The notes under the pieces are model-generated. The model made no database searches. It had not been told where the DNA came from and worked only from the letters and a program-made list of their open reading frames with translations. The translations under genes and the position numbers were made by a program. Shown here one piece after another: positions 12,418 through 24,193 of a DNA stretch of 64,000 bases. Source of the DNA: Trichaptum fuscoviolaceum (taxonomy: Eukaryota > Basidiomycota > Agaricomycetes > Hymenochaetales > Trichaptaceae); contig CAJSYZ010000007.1 of the NCBI GenBank assembly GCA_910574455.1, positions 1 through 64,000 of the forward strand. Direction: 5' to 3'. Position 1 is the first letter of the stretch. Each line of letters begins with the position of its first letter.

Positions 12418-13533
12418 CTATTTCCTACGCAGGGGAACAAACCCCACCTGTGTTTCAGTCTCAGACAATATCCGATTAAAATCGGAAAGGACTTGCGCCA
12501 TCGTTGACCTGCAATTCGGATCTTGTGCAGTCATGTAGTAGATGAGCTGCGCCAAATTGTCGAAGTCGTGATAACTCTTGAACGGGTATTAATTGAAGTA
12601 TACATAAGATATACGAAGCCTTGCTACTCACGGTCAAGAAATCCTTTGCAAAAATCCAACCGAGTGAGTAAACATCGAGTTTGAAAGGGTCGCATGGGCT
12701 CTCGGGACCTGTCAGTGCATTCTCCGGTATTGAACACACCGCCATGAGAGTATCAGGGATTTTGTGAAGAAGATCCATAATACCTCACAGACTTCCCGAA
12801 CTCTGTGATTCCAAAACGCCTGTAGTAAGAGCGTCCATTGGCGACTAATGCAACCTCCGAGAATCTATTGGATTCCTCGCTTCTGTATTTCAGAGTAATA
12901 TTACGCCTCGTTAGAACACTATGAAGCCGTTCAGTAATGTAATTGGTAAGCAACTTATAAACAAGCACACGTACCAGTGTGCAACCCCTTTCCTGTGGAG
13001 ATAGGTCATTCCCTTTTCTGAACATTAGCTATGTAGCCTGAGAGTCTATTCTTCACTAAGTCATACCTCAATTATCTGGTGCATGAAATCCAACACAGAA
13101 GACACTGTTCCGAAGTATGCTGTTGCGTATACCTCAGGATGGTCAAGAACAAAGTAGTGTACCTCTGGTCTATTCGTGTCCGGAAAAGCAGATAGGATGG
13201 GAGCACAATGGTTCTCGGCGATATTGTCTACGACCAGATCATTGACGAGATCGATTCCAGCTTGAGGCATGTACGCAAAGGACGACTTCACGGCTTTGAT
13301 CCATACACGTTTTCTATCGCTTATTCGCCTTCCAGGTAGTGAGTTCTCCGCCTACGAGATTATTATGATAATATCTGATGGGAATTAAAAGAGCTTGCCT
13401 CATCACGAAGAATGAACTCGTCACTTATCCGAGAATGATTTGCGTCTATCTCGTATCCATACTCCTGAAGCAGGGTTTCTGCTGTATTAAGCAAGAAATA
13501 CTTCCTGTAGAATACATCATTTGGGGAGGACAT
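12418..13533 (-). CDS. Basidiomycete protein-kinase-like protein, catalytically degenerate
   Basis: Resembles the basidiomycete-expanded kinase family (EG.AYLH..VAHRD, N, DFGIS, DPFK.D...LG). Exons I can place on the minus strand: 13533-13399, 13351-13067, 13012-12975, 12918 to about 12790, then a C-lobe segment and a last exon reading SYHDFDNLAQLIYYMTAQDP to a stop at 12418. The C-lobe has SPCDPFKLDVYSLGWIFA. Key residues are lost: the HRD position reads HCV, so Asp becomes Val while the Asn five residues later is kept, and DFG reads RFG (RRFGITEFG). No intron joins FGKSVR to the next segment in frame near 12780, so a frameshift may exist there. An upstream exon from an ATG at 13799 is possible. 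It is probably a pseudokinase or a decaying gene. Confidence 0.6.
13352..13398 (-). other. Probable GC-AG intron in the kinase-like gene
   Basis: The donor reads GCAAGC and the acceptor CTCGTAG. Joining gives DE then AENSLPGRRISDR in frame. Reading through gives a stop, and the nearby GT donor also gives a stop. Confidence 0.6.
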
Positions 13534-14721
13534 GGTTCAAACAAAGGAGGAAGTTAGAGTTAAGAGCGGCGCAGGTTATGAAAGGGGAGAGTGGGGTAGA
13601 TGTGATAGAAGGAACGCAAAAAGACGCCTCTTATACATCGGACAGCAAAGGAGGAAAGGATCATTATAAACTCACTTAGCTGCGTTGAGAGATACATAGT
13701 GGCATCGCCTCTATTCCATGATACCGATCTGTCCAAGTGAACATCGACCCTATCCAAATAGCCATGAATCAAAGAGGTATATACACTGCCCCTTGCCATT
13801 GTGTTCTCCTGACTGCCAATTAACGAGTGCTTGAAAGGATTTAGGTGGCTAAAGTATCATACTAGTATGACGCGTATCTGACCCTGTCCAGAGCATATGA
13901 TTCGCTAAGGAAGTGTTAGGCGGCTAAAGTGAGGTCGCCGAATCATTCAAAGATGTGGCGCGTCGGCGAAGCGTTTTCTCTTAGTGCATGCGGTAACCAG
14001 ATCGTACAAGAGCTGCGCGACATCATCTAAGGGTACCGTATTGAGGTACATCACTAGATCTTTGATAGTAGTCTTGAGTGCCACATAAAATGAGTCTCAG
14101 TACTTACCAACAAGTGAACACCGCGCTTCACTGGCATGGGCCAGCGGACTGCCGCTGCTGGGAGGTTCTTGTAAATTCTCGGTAATTCAAGCTTTTTTCT
14201 CTCAATTGATTGGAGGGGATGTTGGTAGATAATCTGTAGGTAAAAAAATAACATGAACACGTATAAAGAGTCAGAGCAAGGGACAAGAGGGGAGTCAGAC
14301 GAAATAGTGAAATTTCTTGAAGTTGTTCGGCATCGTCGGCAGGGACCGTCACTGAGTCGGAGAGCGTCGGATTCTTGAGCGCAACCACTTTAGCAACTGG
14401 AAGAATATTGCGGTGATTCTTCATATATTATCGCAGTCGCAACTCAGGAGTCGCGACCAAGGTCAAAGGACGGGTTCAAAAGGATTCTGTACCTGTTAGT
14501 AGGAGAATCGGTTGATGGATTAGTGCCATCCCCTTCTGCAATCTCAACTATAAAGTATCTGGCTCAACCCTGGCAATGCTCCGTTGTACATCTCGAACAC
14601 GCAGTAGACAGCTCGCTTCTCATCGGCTCTGGGAAATCTCAAACCTTAATGTGGGAGTACAAAATCTTTTCAGCTACCAGCGTCTGTTTTCTGTTCTTTT
14701 TTTCTTCCCTTCCACGTCATT
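13534..14721. other. Intergenic region, no gene recognised
   Basis: Contains a possible 5' exon of the kinase-like gene on the minus strand (ATG at 13799, then MARGSVYTSLIHGYLDRV, with a GTGAGT donor near 13675). Other ORFs here are short and unrecognised. Confidence 0.4.
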
Positions 14722-15365
14722 ATGCTGCGTGAAAGAAAGCTGCTGGAGACCCTCCCCTATGATACATGGGTGAATCTTCTCTCCTTCCTCTCGCCTATGA
14801 ATTTAATCACCTTCGAAAAAGTACGTTATGGCTTGCGATGTTCAGCCCGTTAATTAGCATTACCATTACCCCCCCCCCCCTTCATTAGACATGCAAAGAT
14901 GCGCAGTCGATTCTCGAGAACAGCGCCGTCTGGCTCTCTCTCTTCAAGAGTATGAGAGTCGATAGATCACCGAGACTCCCTTCATTTCGCTCTATACACA
15001 GCCTCACAGCCGCTGAGCTTCGCAAAAACGTTCTTGAAGCTGACAGGGCTTTTCGAATTTGGACCTGCCAAAACGTTGTCAGACATTCTTCCGAGAGGCT
15101 GGTGCCGATAGCACGATTAACATCCATTCCCTGCTTCGTCCGTCCAGTTCCAGGAGAAGCATACGTGATCGCGTACTCGACAGAAGTGGGGTTGATGTGC
15201 ATCTATGCCGAAGCTGGAACATGCATATGGGAAGGACAAACAGCGTCACTTCATCTTCAACGCCGTTCTTCTACGGATCTTTATGTTGCGTCTCAAATGC
15301 ACCTACCCGGTGGTCTTCTCGTTTGTATTTGCATGTCGACTGATCTGCAGTGTCTATGTGAGTAG
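14722..15365 (+). CDS. F-box protein, short or truncated
   Basis: Two exons, 14722-14820 and 14889-15365, give about 191 aa. The start MLRERKLLETLPYDTWVNLL followed by FLSPMNLITFEK is an F-box-like motif. Exon 2 continues TCKDAQSILENSAVWLSLF. The segment LTAAELRKNVLEADRAFRIW fits Agaricomycete F-box proteins that normally continue into a longer beta-propeller-like C-terminus. Here the frame ends at 15365, right at a GTGAGT donor-like sequence, and the continuing DNA is occupied by the aldo/keto reductase on the other strand. The protein is therefore either truncated or has a further intron I cannot place. The 68-nt intron holds a run of 12 C just before the acceptor. Confidence 0.6.
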
Positions 15366-16377
15366 ACGCCACAATTCGTTTTGCATCCGAAGTAAGATCG
15401 GGAAGAAACTCGGCGGAGAGATACTCGTCCATTCTGTATTGTTTCGCTGAGGTTCTGTAAGAAAGCAGTTTAATTGAACTGATATGAAGAAGGTATCAGA
15501 CGAGGTCTCACGTAACTACAATGACGTCTTGATATTGCAGCCATTTAAGGAGCATCTGATTTCGCGAAGCAACTTTTCCCTCTCCCGTTCGAGCCGCCGC
15601 CATATGGTCCAGGACTCCTGCAAGTTGTGCACGCGCAGGTGCTTTGTGCGAGCGTCCTGCACGTTCAGGAATGATTGGCGAGAGACCGCCATAGGATGCG
15701 GTTACAATACCATGCTTTGCATGCAAATTGAGAAGCGGTATAAGGTTTCTATGCACGAAGGGGTGGTACTCTATCTTGGGAGACGAAAGTTAAGTTTTAT
15801 TTATCGCAAGAAGATGATTAACACTGACTTGATTAACAACTGGAGCTTCCAAGCCGGTATCGAGTATTCTGTTCAGGTACTTGACATTGAAATTCGAGAC
15901 ACCGATGCTTTTCGTAAGACCAATCTCTTTAACCTTCAAAAATTGACGCCAGATGTCTTCGAGATTCTCCTCAAAGTACGTCGGTACGTGAATCAGAAAC
16001 ATATCCACGTAGTCGACCTGCAGTCTCCGTAAAGACCCGCGCAATGAATCTTCCACAGACAAACAGCCGTCGCAATCCGGAAGGTTCCCTAGCTTGGTTG
16101 TTATGTAGAGCCCCGATCGAGGAAGCCCAGATGCTGCGATGCTTCGTCCGACTGAGTCTTCATTTCCGTACAACTGAGCCGTGTCGAAATGGCGAAACCC
16201 GCGCTTTATGGCAAGTGAGCAGAGGTCTGTGGCATCTTTAGCTGTGAGTGAAGTACCAGTTCCAAACGCAAGCCAAGGTGCACAGGTCTGATCAACTAGA
16301 GGGCAAGCCTTCATAGTAAGCTTCAGCGTTCGGGGTGAAGCCAGACGATGAGTGTCGTGAAGGCGATTGCCGATCAT
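15271..16377 (-). CDS. Aldo/keto reductase
   Basis: NAD(P)H-dependent carbonyl reductase of the AKR superfamily, 331 aa in my three-exon model (16377-15829, 15774-15512, 15454-15271; 996 nt, in frame). Visible features are the N-terminal PWLAFGTGTSL and the catalytic tetrad: Asp and Tyr in FRHFDTAQLYGNEDSVG, Lys in LYITTKLGN, and His in MFLIHVP. Further matches are SIGVSNFNVKYL, then VVNQ|IEYHPFV across the first intron, and VIVVTTSAK near the NADP pocket. The last about 35 residues are unlike the usual AKR C-terminus, so the final exon or stop may be wrong. The 3' end overlaps the F-box gene on the plus strand by about 95 bp. Substrate unknown. Confidence 0.85.
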
Positions 16378-16829
16378 GATGTCAGTATTAGCGGCAGGCT
16401 GCCAATGTACAATTAAGGTAATGTATCGGAGTTATTCGGAAATTGAATGCTACTACTCCCCTCGACTGTCTAGCTTGAGCTAACGTTTACTTATATGTAA
16501 GATGTTGAGGTCGGATAGAGAATTCGAAGTGAAGAGCACTTCGGATCTCGAACCTTGTTTCTAACTGATGTGCGGAGCCGGCATCCCGCGTGCGAGTCTC
16601 TGCAAAAAAAGTTTAAAAAACTAATTTCTACGATATCTAAATCACAACCCCAAGTAACAGTGCCGGAAAGGAACGTATGAGATGAGATACACTTCTCGTT
16701 CCATGATAACATCTGAGGCGAAGAAAAATAAGTGGCTTTGGTTGACAAAAGGTTGTGCTTCAAGAAATCAAACATGAAGAGTCATCCCCGCACATAAAAT
16801 GAAAGACCGCGAGTTAACGGGCTCCTCTC

Positions 16830-18655
16830 CTAGTAACTTGTCGTAGATCCCTTTGAAGTCGAAAGATCAGACAAAGGAATAATCGCGGGTTGACCGAAGC
16901 TCTGATCTGTCCCGAAGGTAACAGTCCCATGCTCTGCGAGAAGTTTGATGTGAAGGAGCAAACGGGTGCAAAGAAGGCTCTGGAGTGCGGCTTGAAGACT
17001 GGAATGCGTTCCGGTATTGTTAGCACTTCCTCCAGCCGTCATGTTTACCGGAAGGTACTGACATCAAGAAAAAGGATCCAAGGACAGGCTGATTATGTTA
17101 ATCGATCATTAGCATTCTAGGCTCGAAGACAGGTTTTTACTCACTGTTATCGTCCTAAGTAGAACAAAGTTGGTTATGGTCACCACTAATAATAATCAAT
17201 AAGTACATGCAGTACTCCATGACATAAACCGCCTGGGCCTACCCATACTACAGGCGAAATATCCAATACCTAGCAGAAGTTAGATCACCTACGTCGAAAG
17301 GTAAGCACACAAGTCGCCTACCGTCCCTAGCCATGACTTTCATAATGTGGGAGCTATACTCCCGATCTGATGATGACCATCAGAAGCGCAAGATACCAGA
17401 CGAACTTTGCAACTCACAGTGGAGGAACGATTTTAAGAGGAGTAAAGATAGGGCAACTACAAAGGAACGATGACGCCCGGAGTCCGGACAGATCGGCTGA
17501 GATCCTATCGCTAATGAAGAGAGAAAGATACTCACGCAGTTCACAGCCTATTAGCACCACAAGGGCGATCCACTCAAGCCTATTTTGATAATAGAAGTTA
17601 CATCCGCCGGGGAGGATCGCAACCGGGATGGCTAAGATATAAAGAATCAGTAAGGGACAAGGCGATTACCAATGTAGAAGGCAAATAACATAGTGCGCTA
17701 TGGAAGAACCGATAAATGTCATAAGATGATCCTGCGATGGACATCTGTAGATAGACCGAGTTGATAGCTCGAAATGCGCGCGAATTTGACGCAAAAATAT
17801 CTCACCAGCCAAACGGATCCGAGAAGGACGAGGACTGATCTTCGTCTCTCCCAAACCACATACGCTCGCGTGAAGAGAATCACTGTGAGCTGGAATGTCA
17901 GCTGATAGAAAAAACATTTAATGAGATACTTTGACACTTACAAACGGCAATAACATATCCGGAGTATGTCAAGGCTAAGGTTGATTCAAGTTCGCCATCA
18001 TCGACAATTACGTTCGGAGGACTCACACGCAGAAATCATAAGCTCCCAGTGGCATTTCTGAGCGGACGCAGTCAGTTCGGACCAGACGGTACGCGATTAA
18101 CAAGACTTCGCGTACATCGAAACTGTCATTAATGACAAGCACTGCGGAGTGGCAATTAGGACAGCTCTCCGGTACTGAACGTTGGAGCTCACTATACAAT
18201 GCCTCTACCACGGCTGCGATAGGCAGGTAGCGGTTGAGGAAGAACAACACCTTCCCATATGAGAAGCGTGCGCTCCAGAAGTGATTTACCTAATCGATGT
18301 TGTTTAGGAGTAATAATTGAAGAAGGAATTTAACGACTTACTTCATGATGGAATGTTACTGAATAGTCGTAGAACTTTATCTCTTGTCAGCATGAAACGC
18401 CGAGGCCATTCATTTCCTTCAGACGTACCAGCAGAGCTGTGCTCGCGACTATTTAGGTGAATCTACGTCAACTGGCCGTCTGTGACGGATAACGGGCATA
18501 CATATAATACTATACCTGTCATATACTGCGACATATTGTTATAGGATTTAGTGTGAGATGAAGTCTATACGCTCATTGGAACATACCCGAACGGTGTGCG
18601 AATACATTGCATCCTGCCCGATATTGTCCAGCGCAGGAGGTATGTTGAGGCTCAT
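16830..18655 (-). CDS. DUF6533-type multi-pass membrane protein
   Basis: Several short exons on the minus strand give a hydrophobic protein. The order of motifs fits the Agaricomycete DUF6533 family: FYDYSVTFHHEV, then NHFWSARFSYGKVLFFLNRYLP across an intron. Next come LVINDSFDVREVLLIAYRLV, LTFQLTVILFTRAYVVWER and GSVWL, then GGCNFYYQNRLEWIALVVLI, HIMKVMARDG, and the C-terminal exon LQAALQSLLCTRLLLHIKLL ending STTSY and the stop at 16830. The start at 18655 (MSLNIPPALDNIGQDAMYSH) is tentative, because the two junctions before FYDY need a very short exon. Predicted location is a membrane; the molecular role of the family is unknown. It follows the reductase gene on the same strand with a gap of about 450 bp. 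Confidence 0.75.
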
Positions 18656-19500
18656 GGTGCTCTTCGCAAGAGCCTCTACTCTCGAATGGAGATTCAATCC
18701 TCTTCCCAGAAGGTATCGTACGTGCTTCGAGAGTGAATAACAGAACACTCATCGTGGGGCGAGGTCCGTTCTTATACGAATAGCTGTCGTGTGAAGATAG
18801 ATCATAAGATCATCAGAAAGGACTCTTCCGAATTCGAGATAAGATGAAAAAGACTCAATCACATATTTGGGGTCGCGAGAGAACAAGACCAAATAACAAG
18901 GAAGGCAGGGCATGAGCTGGATGCCGTGATCTGCGTCGCACTGCGGAGATTGTCGGTATAAAAGTAGTAGAACAAACAGACTTCTTTTGACCTTATATCA
19001 GGAGTTCCTATTGTCGAGCACGTAGTTGAAGGGAACTGATGGCGAAATCTGATGGAAACTAGTCGATTCTCTGGATAAAGGTATTGCAGAGTGATGCGGG
19101 CTTAGTTGAAGCGATGCAGGAAGACACGAGGATCAATTAAACACCGGTGATTTGATCTGACCGCCTCAGGATCTCCGTCCGTTGAGCCCGAGGACAGGAT
19201 TGGCAGATGAAGCAAGAAATCATAACTTCGGGAGAGTTGGGGGCGCAGATACCAGTGGGCGCAGACTTGATAATCAGAGCTGAGCATCAGCATAGATATC
19301 ATCTAGAAGCTGTTCGAGACTCGCACTTGCGGTATGCTGTCCTCCCAGGTCGGCGATGCGATCAAAGCGCCCGGACATCATCAATAGTCCCCGATAGAGA
19401 GCTTCAATGTATGACTCGACAGCTGCTATTCATATATTAGAGCATCTCTGAAGTTAGCCAGAATATTGTAGTTCGTTCAGAAAACGTGGTGATGGAAGAG
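18656..19500. other. Intergenic region, no gene recognised
   Basis: Only short ORFs on both strands with no recognisable domains or splice-linked continuation. Confidence 0.5.
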
Positions 19501-19530
19501 TGAAACGAAAACTTGAAGGCAAACGTCAGG

Positions 19531-19667
19531 TGCGTCTCTTGGCACAGCCACCACCTTGCCACTGGCAACTGCCAGCCGGGGGCCGGGCGGCTTCAACGCG
19601 TGCGTCTCTTGGCACAGCCATCACCTTGCCAACTGCCAGCCGGGGGCCGGGCGGCTTCAACGCGACA
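19531..19667. repeat. Two-copy tandem repeat of about 65-70 bp
   Basis: Two adjacent near-identical blocks each begin gtgcgtctcttggcacagcc and end gggccgggcggcttcaacg. They differ by a few substitutions and one short deletion (ttgccactggcaactg versus ttgccaactg). They lie in non-coding DNA. Confidence 0.9.
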
Positions 19668-19879
19668 CCACACCAAGCTTTCAATTTCCTCTTCAGTAGC
19701 TTGCCAGCTGAAAACGCATGGATCGAACGAACAAATCCAAACTATTAGACTCGTTGGCAGAAGGTAAATATGATGCTGCAAAATGCTGAGTGTGTTGTTG
19801 ATGAGTGTGCTCCTAGACAAACACTTACGAAGACCGCAATAGCATGACAGAGTAGTAAGATTCGTTCACTCACGGATTG

Positions 19880-22501
19880 TATCTTCATCATGGAAAGACA
19901 AGTACACATCTTATTAGTCCCTCTATCTAATACAGCGCTCACCTGAAAGGCTCTTCAGGAGGGACGAGATAACGATGATAATAACTCGACTTGCGCATGT
20001 CGGTGTAGACCTACCATTCGCCATTGTCATCCGTCGACTCGTTCAGCCCCGTCAAATGCGAATCAGAGAGCACGTCTTGTTTAGCGTGACCGCCCTTTGT
20101 CCTGTGCTGTTCTGGTCGTTCTATTGAGTGGATACAGGTCTCGGTCGGTCTCGGTTCTGCATTGTGTCAAGAGTACCGCACTGATGCTTCGATCGCTGGC
20201 AGGTAGACCAGTGGTTTCGCTTTTGAATTTGACCTCATTCCAATGGCGGAAACACGATGCACGCATGATAGTGAAGATGGTCACCCAATTACAGCCGTGA
20301 AATTGTTGACAGGGAAAGAGGGACATTGGCATGGCCGCGTCAATAACGGTCGGAGATCGTGAAGGCAGGGTCTGCAAGTTGTGCGGCTTGCAGCAGGAAG
20401 GCTCATTAGGAGGGAAGAAGAGGAGATGTCCGGGATGATCTCGCGTTCTTTGCACGCACGCATAGCGCCGTCAACCAGGGGAGACTTCTATGAGGTGGCG
20501 TGGGCCGGGAGGGATCTCGGTGGGGGAATGGGAGTCCAGTCCTTAACAATTGTGCGTTCACCTATCCTTTTGCAAGATGTTCTACTGATAACAGTTGCCG
20601 TCTTATGCCAGTCCAAGAACTGGGTATGTTATAATATGGTCTCTTTGTTCATTGAAACTACGCTGTTTCCCGGTCGCTGCGGGCGCCATGACTTAAACTG
20701 GGCGTCTTCCACGACGAAGACACGCCAGGCCACCCACGATCAATTCATCACCGATAGCGATGTACATCGAAAGGCTAACTCGCAACCTCTACACAGAATG
20801 TCCTACCCTGTCATTGGCACCATCTGTCATCGACATTGTCCATGGACGTTCATAATCAGATGGAAGCGAAAACAATAAGCGTTTTTGCGCCTGATCATAC
20901 CAATGGCACGGCCACTGACACCTTCAACTGAACGCGACGCTGGCTGCTCGCTCTTCCGCTTCCCATTTACTCTGGTTTCAACAACACGCGAGTCAAGCAT
21001 TAACATCTGCAGGAAGAAGGTAAGTAGGATGCCAAGCTTTTCTCGTGTCGATATTGACTATAATCATAGACAAAACCTTCCGAAACCCGCGGGCGATACG
21101 ATAGACCATTCCTCGTTCGCTGGAAGTCTCGTCGCCTAATCCATCCAAGAACGCATCCACGAGTTGGAAGAGTATGTCAAGAATATCTCCGGAACGACCG
21201 TTAAACTGATGATTACTGCAACAGGAAGCCACAGAAGTCAACAAGAACGCGATATTATCGAGTCTTTCAACCTGCCATCCAGAGTGTGAAAACGCTTTGC
21301 TCGCTAGCAGGGAATGCTTCAAGTGGAACTTGAGACAGAACTTTAGTAGTGAGAACGAGGGCTTCAAGTGGGTTGGGTGCCTATTAAGTCGCGTGCGCTC
21401 GAAGATGAACAAAGGAGCAACGATCGCGAGATCGATGCCAGCCGCAAATCTTCGTCCAAATTGCAGGGTCACCGTGCGCTCTGGTTACAGGCGCGAATGG
21501 AGTTTCTTACGGGATTGGGGAAGGAATAGTCGATAAGGTGAAGGAAGTGGAGGTGTAGGAACAGTGGAATGGTATGGAGTCTATGGACTTGGGCAGGCAG
21601 GGTTACACCTTAGCCCTTTCTGAACGTACGTACGACACTCATATTGTAAGATACGTTGGTAACGCTATCCTCATTATCTATTCTAAACTAGCTGCAAGAT
21701 CAACTTGTGTTGTATGACCATGGTCACTGCACTCTTCGCGACTCAATCCGAGCCTCCTCACAGTTGCCAGCGAGTGACTTGAAGGCTCGCGCGGACTCAC
21801 AGTACCGGGCTCATTTGAGCAAACTCCTTGTCCTTGTCCGTTATCCTCCTGTTTCTCGATCTCACTGGTTCGGCGTCACACATCCGTCAACATGCGCACT
21901 GGTAACAATCCGCAAGCAAGTAACGCAAGGTCTTCATTGTATCTACACACAATGTGACTGACTCGGGTATGGGACAGGTCGGAAGGACTTCACGTTGAGT
22001 ACTGCACCATTCAGCAGCACGGCGACCTAGAGAACAGCGCCAGAACTCCGAACCTACCACACCTAAGACCACGCACCCCGAGTCCTGCCTTACAATTGAT
22101 GGCTTATCAGCGGGAGGATACGGGGAAGAGATTCTCTCTTATTCTGAGCAGAAGGTAGATGTAAGCGGTGGAGGCGGAGGAAATTGAGGATGTTCGCTGG
22201 GAGAATATGGTCATTCATAGTTAGTTCGGCAGTATACCGTCACACTAGCCACAGGTTCCCGAAGGTGTATCACCAGTCTTCATCGCGAAGATTGCATTAT
22301 TTAGTCTTTGTACATATAATCCATACCCACTGAATTAAAACGTACTTGTTACCGTTCAATATTACACAACGCTCATGAGGGTCGGATGAGTTCACGGCAT
22401 AAAACAAAGTTCATATTATATTCAAAAATCATGCTTTTTACTGAAAATACGAAAGGGCAGCACCAAATCGTTAATTCACGCAGGTCACCAGTTTCATTAT
22501 T
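19880..22501. repeat. Segmental duplication copy 1 (flank of the 22.5-kb F-box gene)
   Basis: Non-coding block with a diverged second copy at about 24650-26380. Collinear anchors: 19990-20120 with 24770-24890 (gcatgt.ggtgtagacctat), 20215-20270 with 24970-25035 (aaacacgatgcacgca), 20660-20760 with 25200-25300 (tcaccgatagcgatg), and 21560-21690 with 25620-25740 (cgctatcctcatt). Both copies keep a minus-strand reading IAIGDELIVGG(L/I)ACLRRG, possibly the relic of an older gene. No intact gene is visible. Confidence 0.75.
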
Positions 22502-24193
22502 TCAAGTCCAGCTCGAATCTACCAGCACCCCTGCTCTACGCAATGCTGCCATAGCATCGTCTCCTGCGGCCTTTGGGTATGTACAAGGTCGAAAGCGATC
22601 AAGTATGACGCTATGCCTCTTGAGAATGGCAGACAAGTTGGTGTAGAAGTCCTCTTCTTTTGGGGCACGGCAATAAACAAGATCAAGTTCCTTCAGGTGC
22701 GAGTACGACGTGTGCGGTCTAGCGCGGCCGATGACCTTGCTTTTCGATGAACAAAGTAGTGAGTCACAGTTCACGAGCGCAATTTTTTTAATCGTGCTTG
22801 GCAATGAACGCAATATATCGTCAAAGTAAGCCTTTTGCACCGTTCGCCGATCATCAACCCAAGCAATGTCTAGATTGATTGACCTGAGTGACGGGCAGCA
22901 ATCGTGCATATGCTCGGTTAAACCAAGGTAAGAATCAAGCAGAACTGTTTTGAGAGTAAGGTGATCGAGGCGAGGATACCGGAGGGCTCCGAGGAGCTGC
23001 GCAACACCATCAGCCGTTGAAGGCGACAAAAATTGAAGGTTAAGGTGCTCTAGGTTTGGTAGATACGCCACCTGATGTTCCGTGGGCTCATCGGCATTCG
23101 AGTCCGCGTCCACAATAATTTCCAGTCTGATCAAGCCCGGGGTGCAAGTTAAAAATCCGACTAAATCCGTCCAATTCGTTTTCGGTAGAATCAGCGAGCA
23201 AAGGCTCAACTTCGGGGCAGTCGTGGGTAACCAATCTGGTAGCGAGAAAGCCCTGGAATATTTGAAGATTGATGATCCCCCCCATGATAGTTCTTCGAGA
23301 TGAGGCATGGTCCAGTCGTAACAGAAGTCACACCAGTAATCGTTGCTGTCCCCGACAACTCTGAGTGTGCGGATTGAGCTCAGGACGAGGTCTGAATAAG
23401 AGGTATTCTCCAGAATGTACTGTGCAGACTGCTCATCTCGGACGACGAAGTTCGCGTTTGGCCACCTATGGCAGTATTTGAAAATGGCGTCAAGTGCGGA
23501 TCGGACAGATGAATAGCGGAGCCCCGTCCGTTTTTTCGATCTGGAAACGCTTGAGTCTCCGTCTTCGTCGGAACCATCCTTATCAAAGCAACCAAAGCCT
23601 TTGTTCCAGTCAGCGTAAACAAACACGCTTAGACCAAGAGTACCGCTTCCGCGTGCGATCGTATCGATGACTTGTGCGGGTAAGTCGAGGTCTAGCTCTA
23701 CTAATGCCCATAGTGAATGTAGGGATAGGATGAAGTTTCGAAATCGGGAGCAGATGTGCGAATATCTGAGCAACGATTTTAAACCCAGTTTGCTCATTTT
23801 GTTCTCCCCTTTGCTCAGGCCGGCGTACTCAAGAATATTCAGGGTGATCTCGTTCGGAAGGCTTTCGAGCGTCAGCTGTGGGGCGTGAACACGGGCGCGG
23901 ACTAAAGCGATGTGAGACTTGAAAGTGGACGCCAAGCTCTCAAGTGCGTCCAGGAAACCTTCCATTTGCCTGAATCCTTGTCTTGCAACCGTAGGATTTG
24001 AATGCTGCACATCAGTTGGCTCACTGTTGAAAAGATTTGAAAAGCACATCTGAATCAGGAATTTGACTACGTACCATTGTACTCCATTCCACAACTCCTC
24101 ACTTGATATGCATCCGTTTGCCTCGTTCAGCTTATCGGTAACGCGACGCAAAAAGTCGACAGTTTCGCGTGTTCCGGTAAGGTACGTGGCCAT
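22502..24193 (-). CDS. F-box/LRR-like protein, cluster member 1
   Basis: Exon 1 is 24193-24075 (119 nt) and exon 2 is 24023-22502, giving 546 aa. Exon 1 encodes the family signature TRETVDFLRRVTDKLNEANG; exon 2 starts after the acceptor CAACAG. The F-box-like motif is LTLESLPNEITLNILEYAGL followed by RYSHICSRFRNFILSLHSLW. The rest holds degenerate leucine-rich repeats (YLPNLEHLNLQFL, YPRLDHLTLKTVL, HLKELDLVYC). By family it should be a substrate adaptor for an SCF-type ubiquitin ligase; the target is unknown. The 51-nt intron has no in-frame stop and a length divisible by three, so retaining it would insert 17 residues. The closest relative in the window is the gene at 26.6 kb. Confidence 0.85.
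   Translation of the reverse strand: MATYLTGTRETVDFLRRVTDKLNEANGCISSEELWNGVQWYVVKFLIQMCFSNLFNSEPTDVQHSNPTVARQGFRQMEGFLDALESLASTFKSHIALVRARVHAPQLTLESLPNEITLNILEYAGLSKGENKMSKLGLKSLLRYSHICSRFRNFILSLHSLWALVELDLDLPAQVIDTIARGSGTLGLSVFVYADWNKGFGCFDKDGSDEDGDSSVSRSKKRTGLRYSSVRSALDAIFKYCHRWPNANFVVRDEQSAQYILENTSYSDLVLSSIRTLRVVGDSNDYWCDFCYDWTMPHLEELSWGGSSIFKYSRAFSLPDWLPTTAPKLSLCSLILPKTNWTDLVGFLTCTPGLIRLEIIVDADSNADEPTEHQVAYLPNLEHLNLQFLSPSTADGVAQLLGALRYPRLDHLTLKTVLLDSYLGLTEHMHDCCPSLRSINLDIAWVDDRRTVQKAYFDDILRSLPSTIKKIALVNCDSLLCSSKSKVIGRARPHTSYSHLKELDLVYCRAPKEEDFYTNLSAILKRHSVILDRFRPCTYPKAAGDDAMAALRRAGVLVDSSWT

Noticed and set aside
15484..16032. Plus-strand ORF of 182 codons
   Set aside because: It is antisense to the aldo/keto reductase, whose catalytic tetrad is clear on the minus strand.
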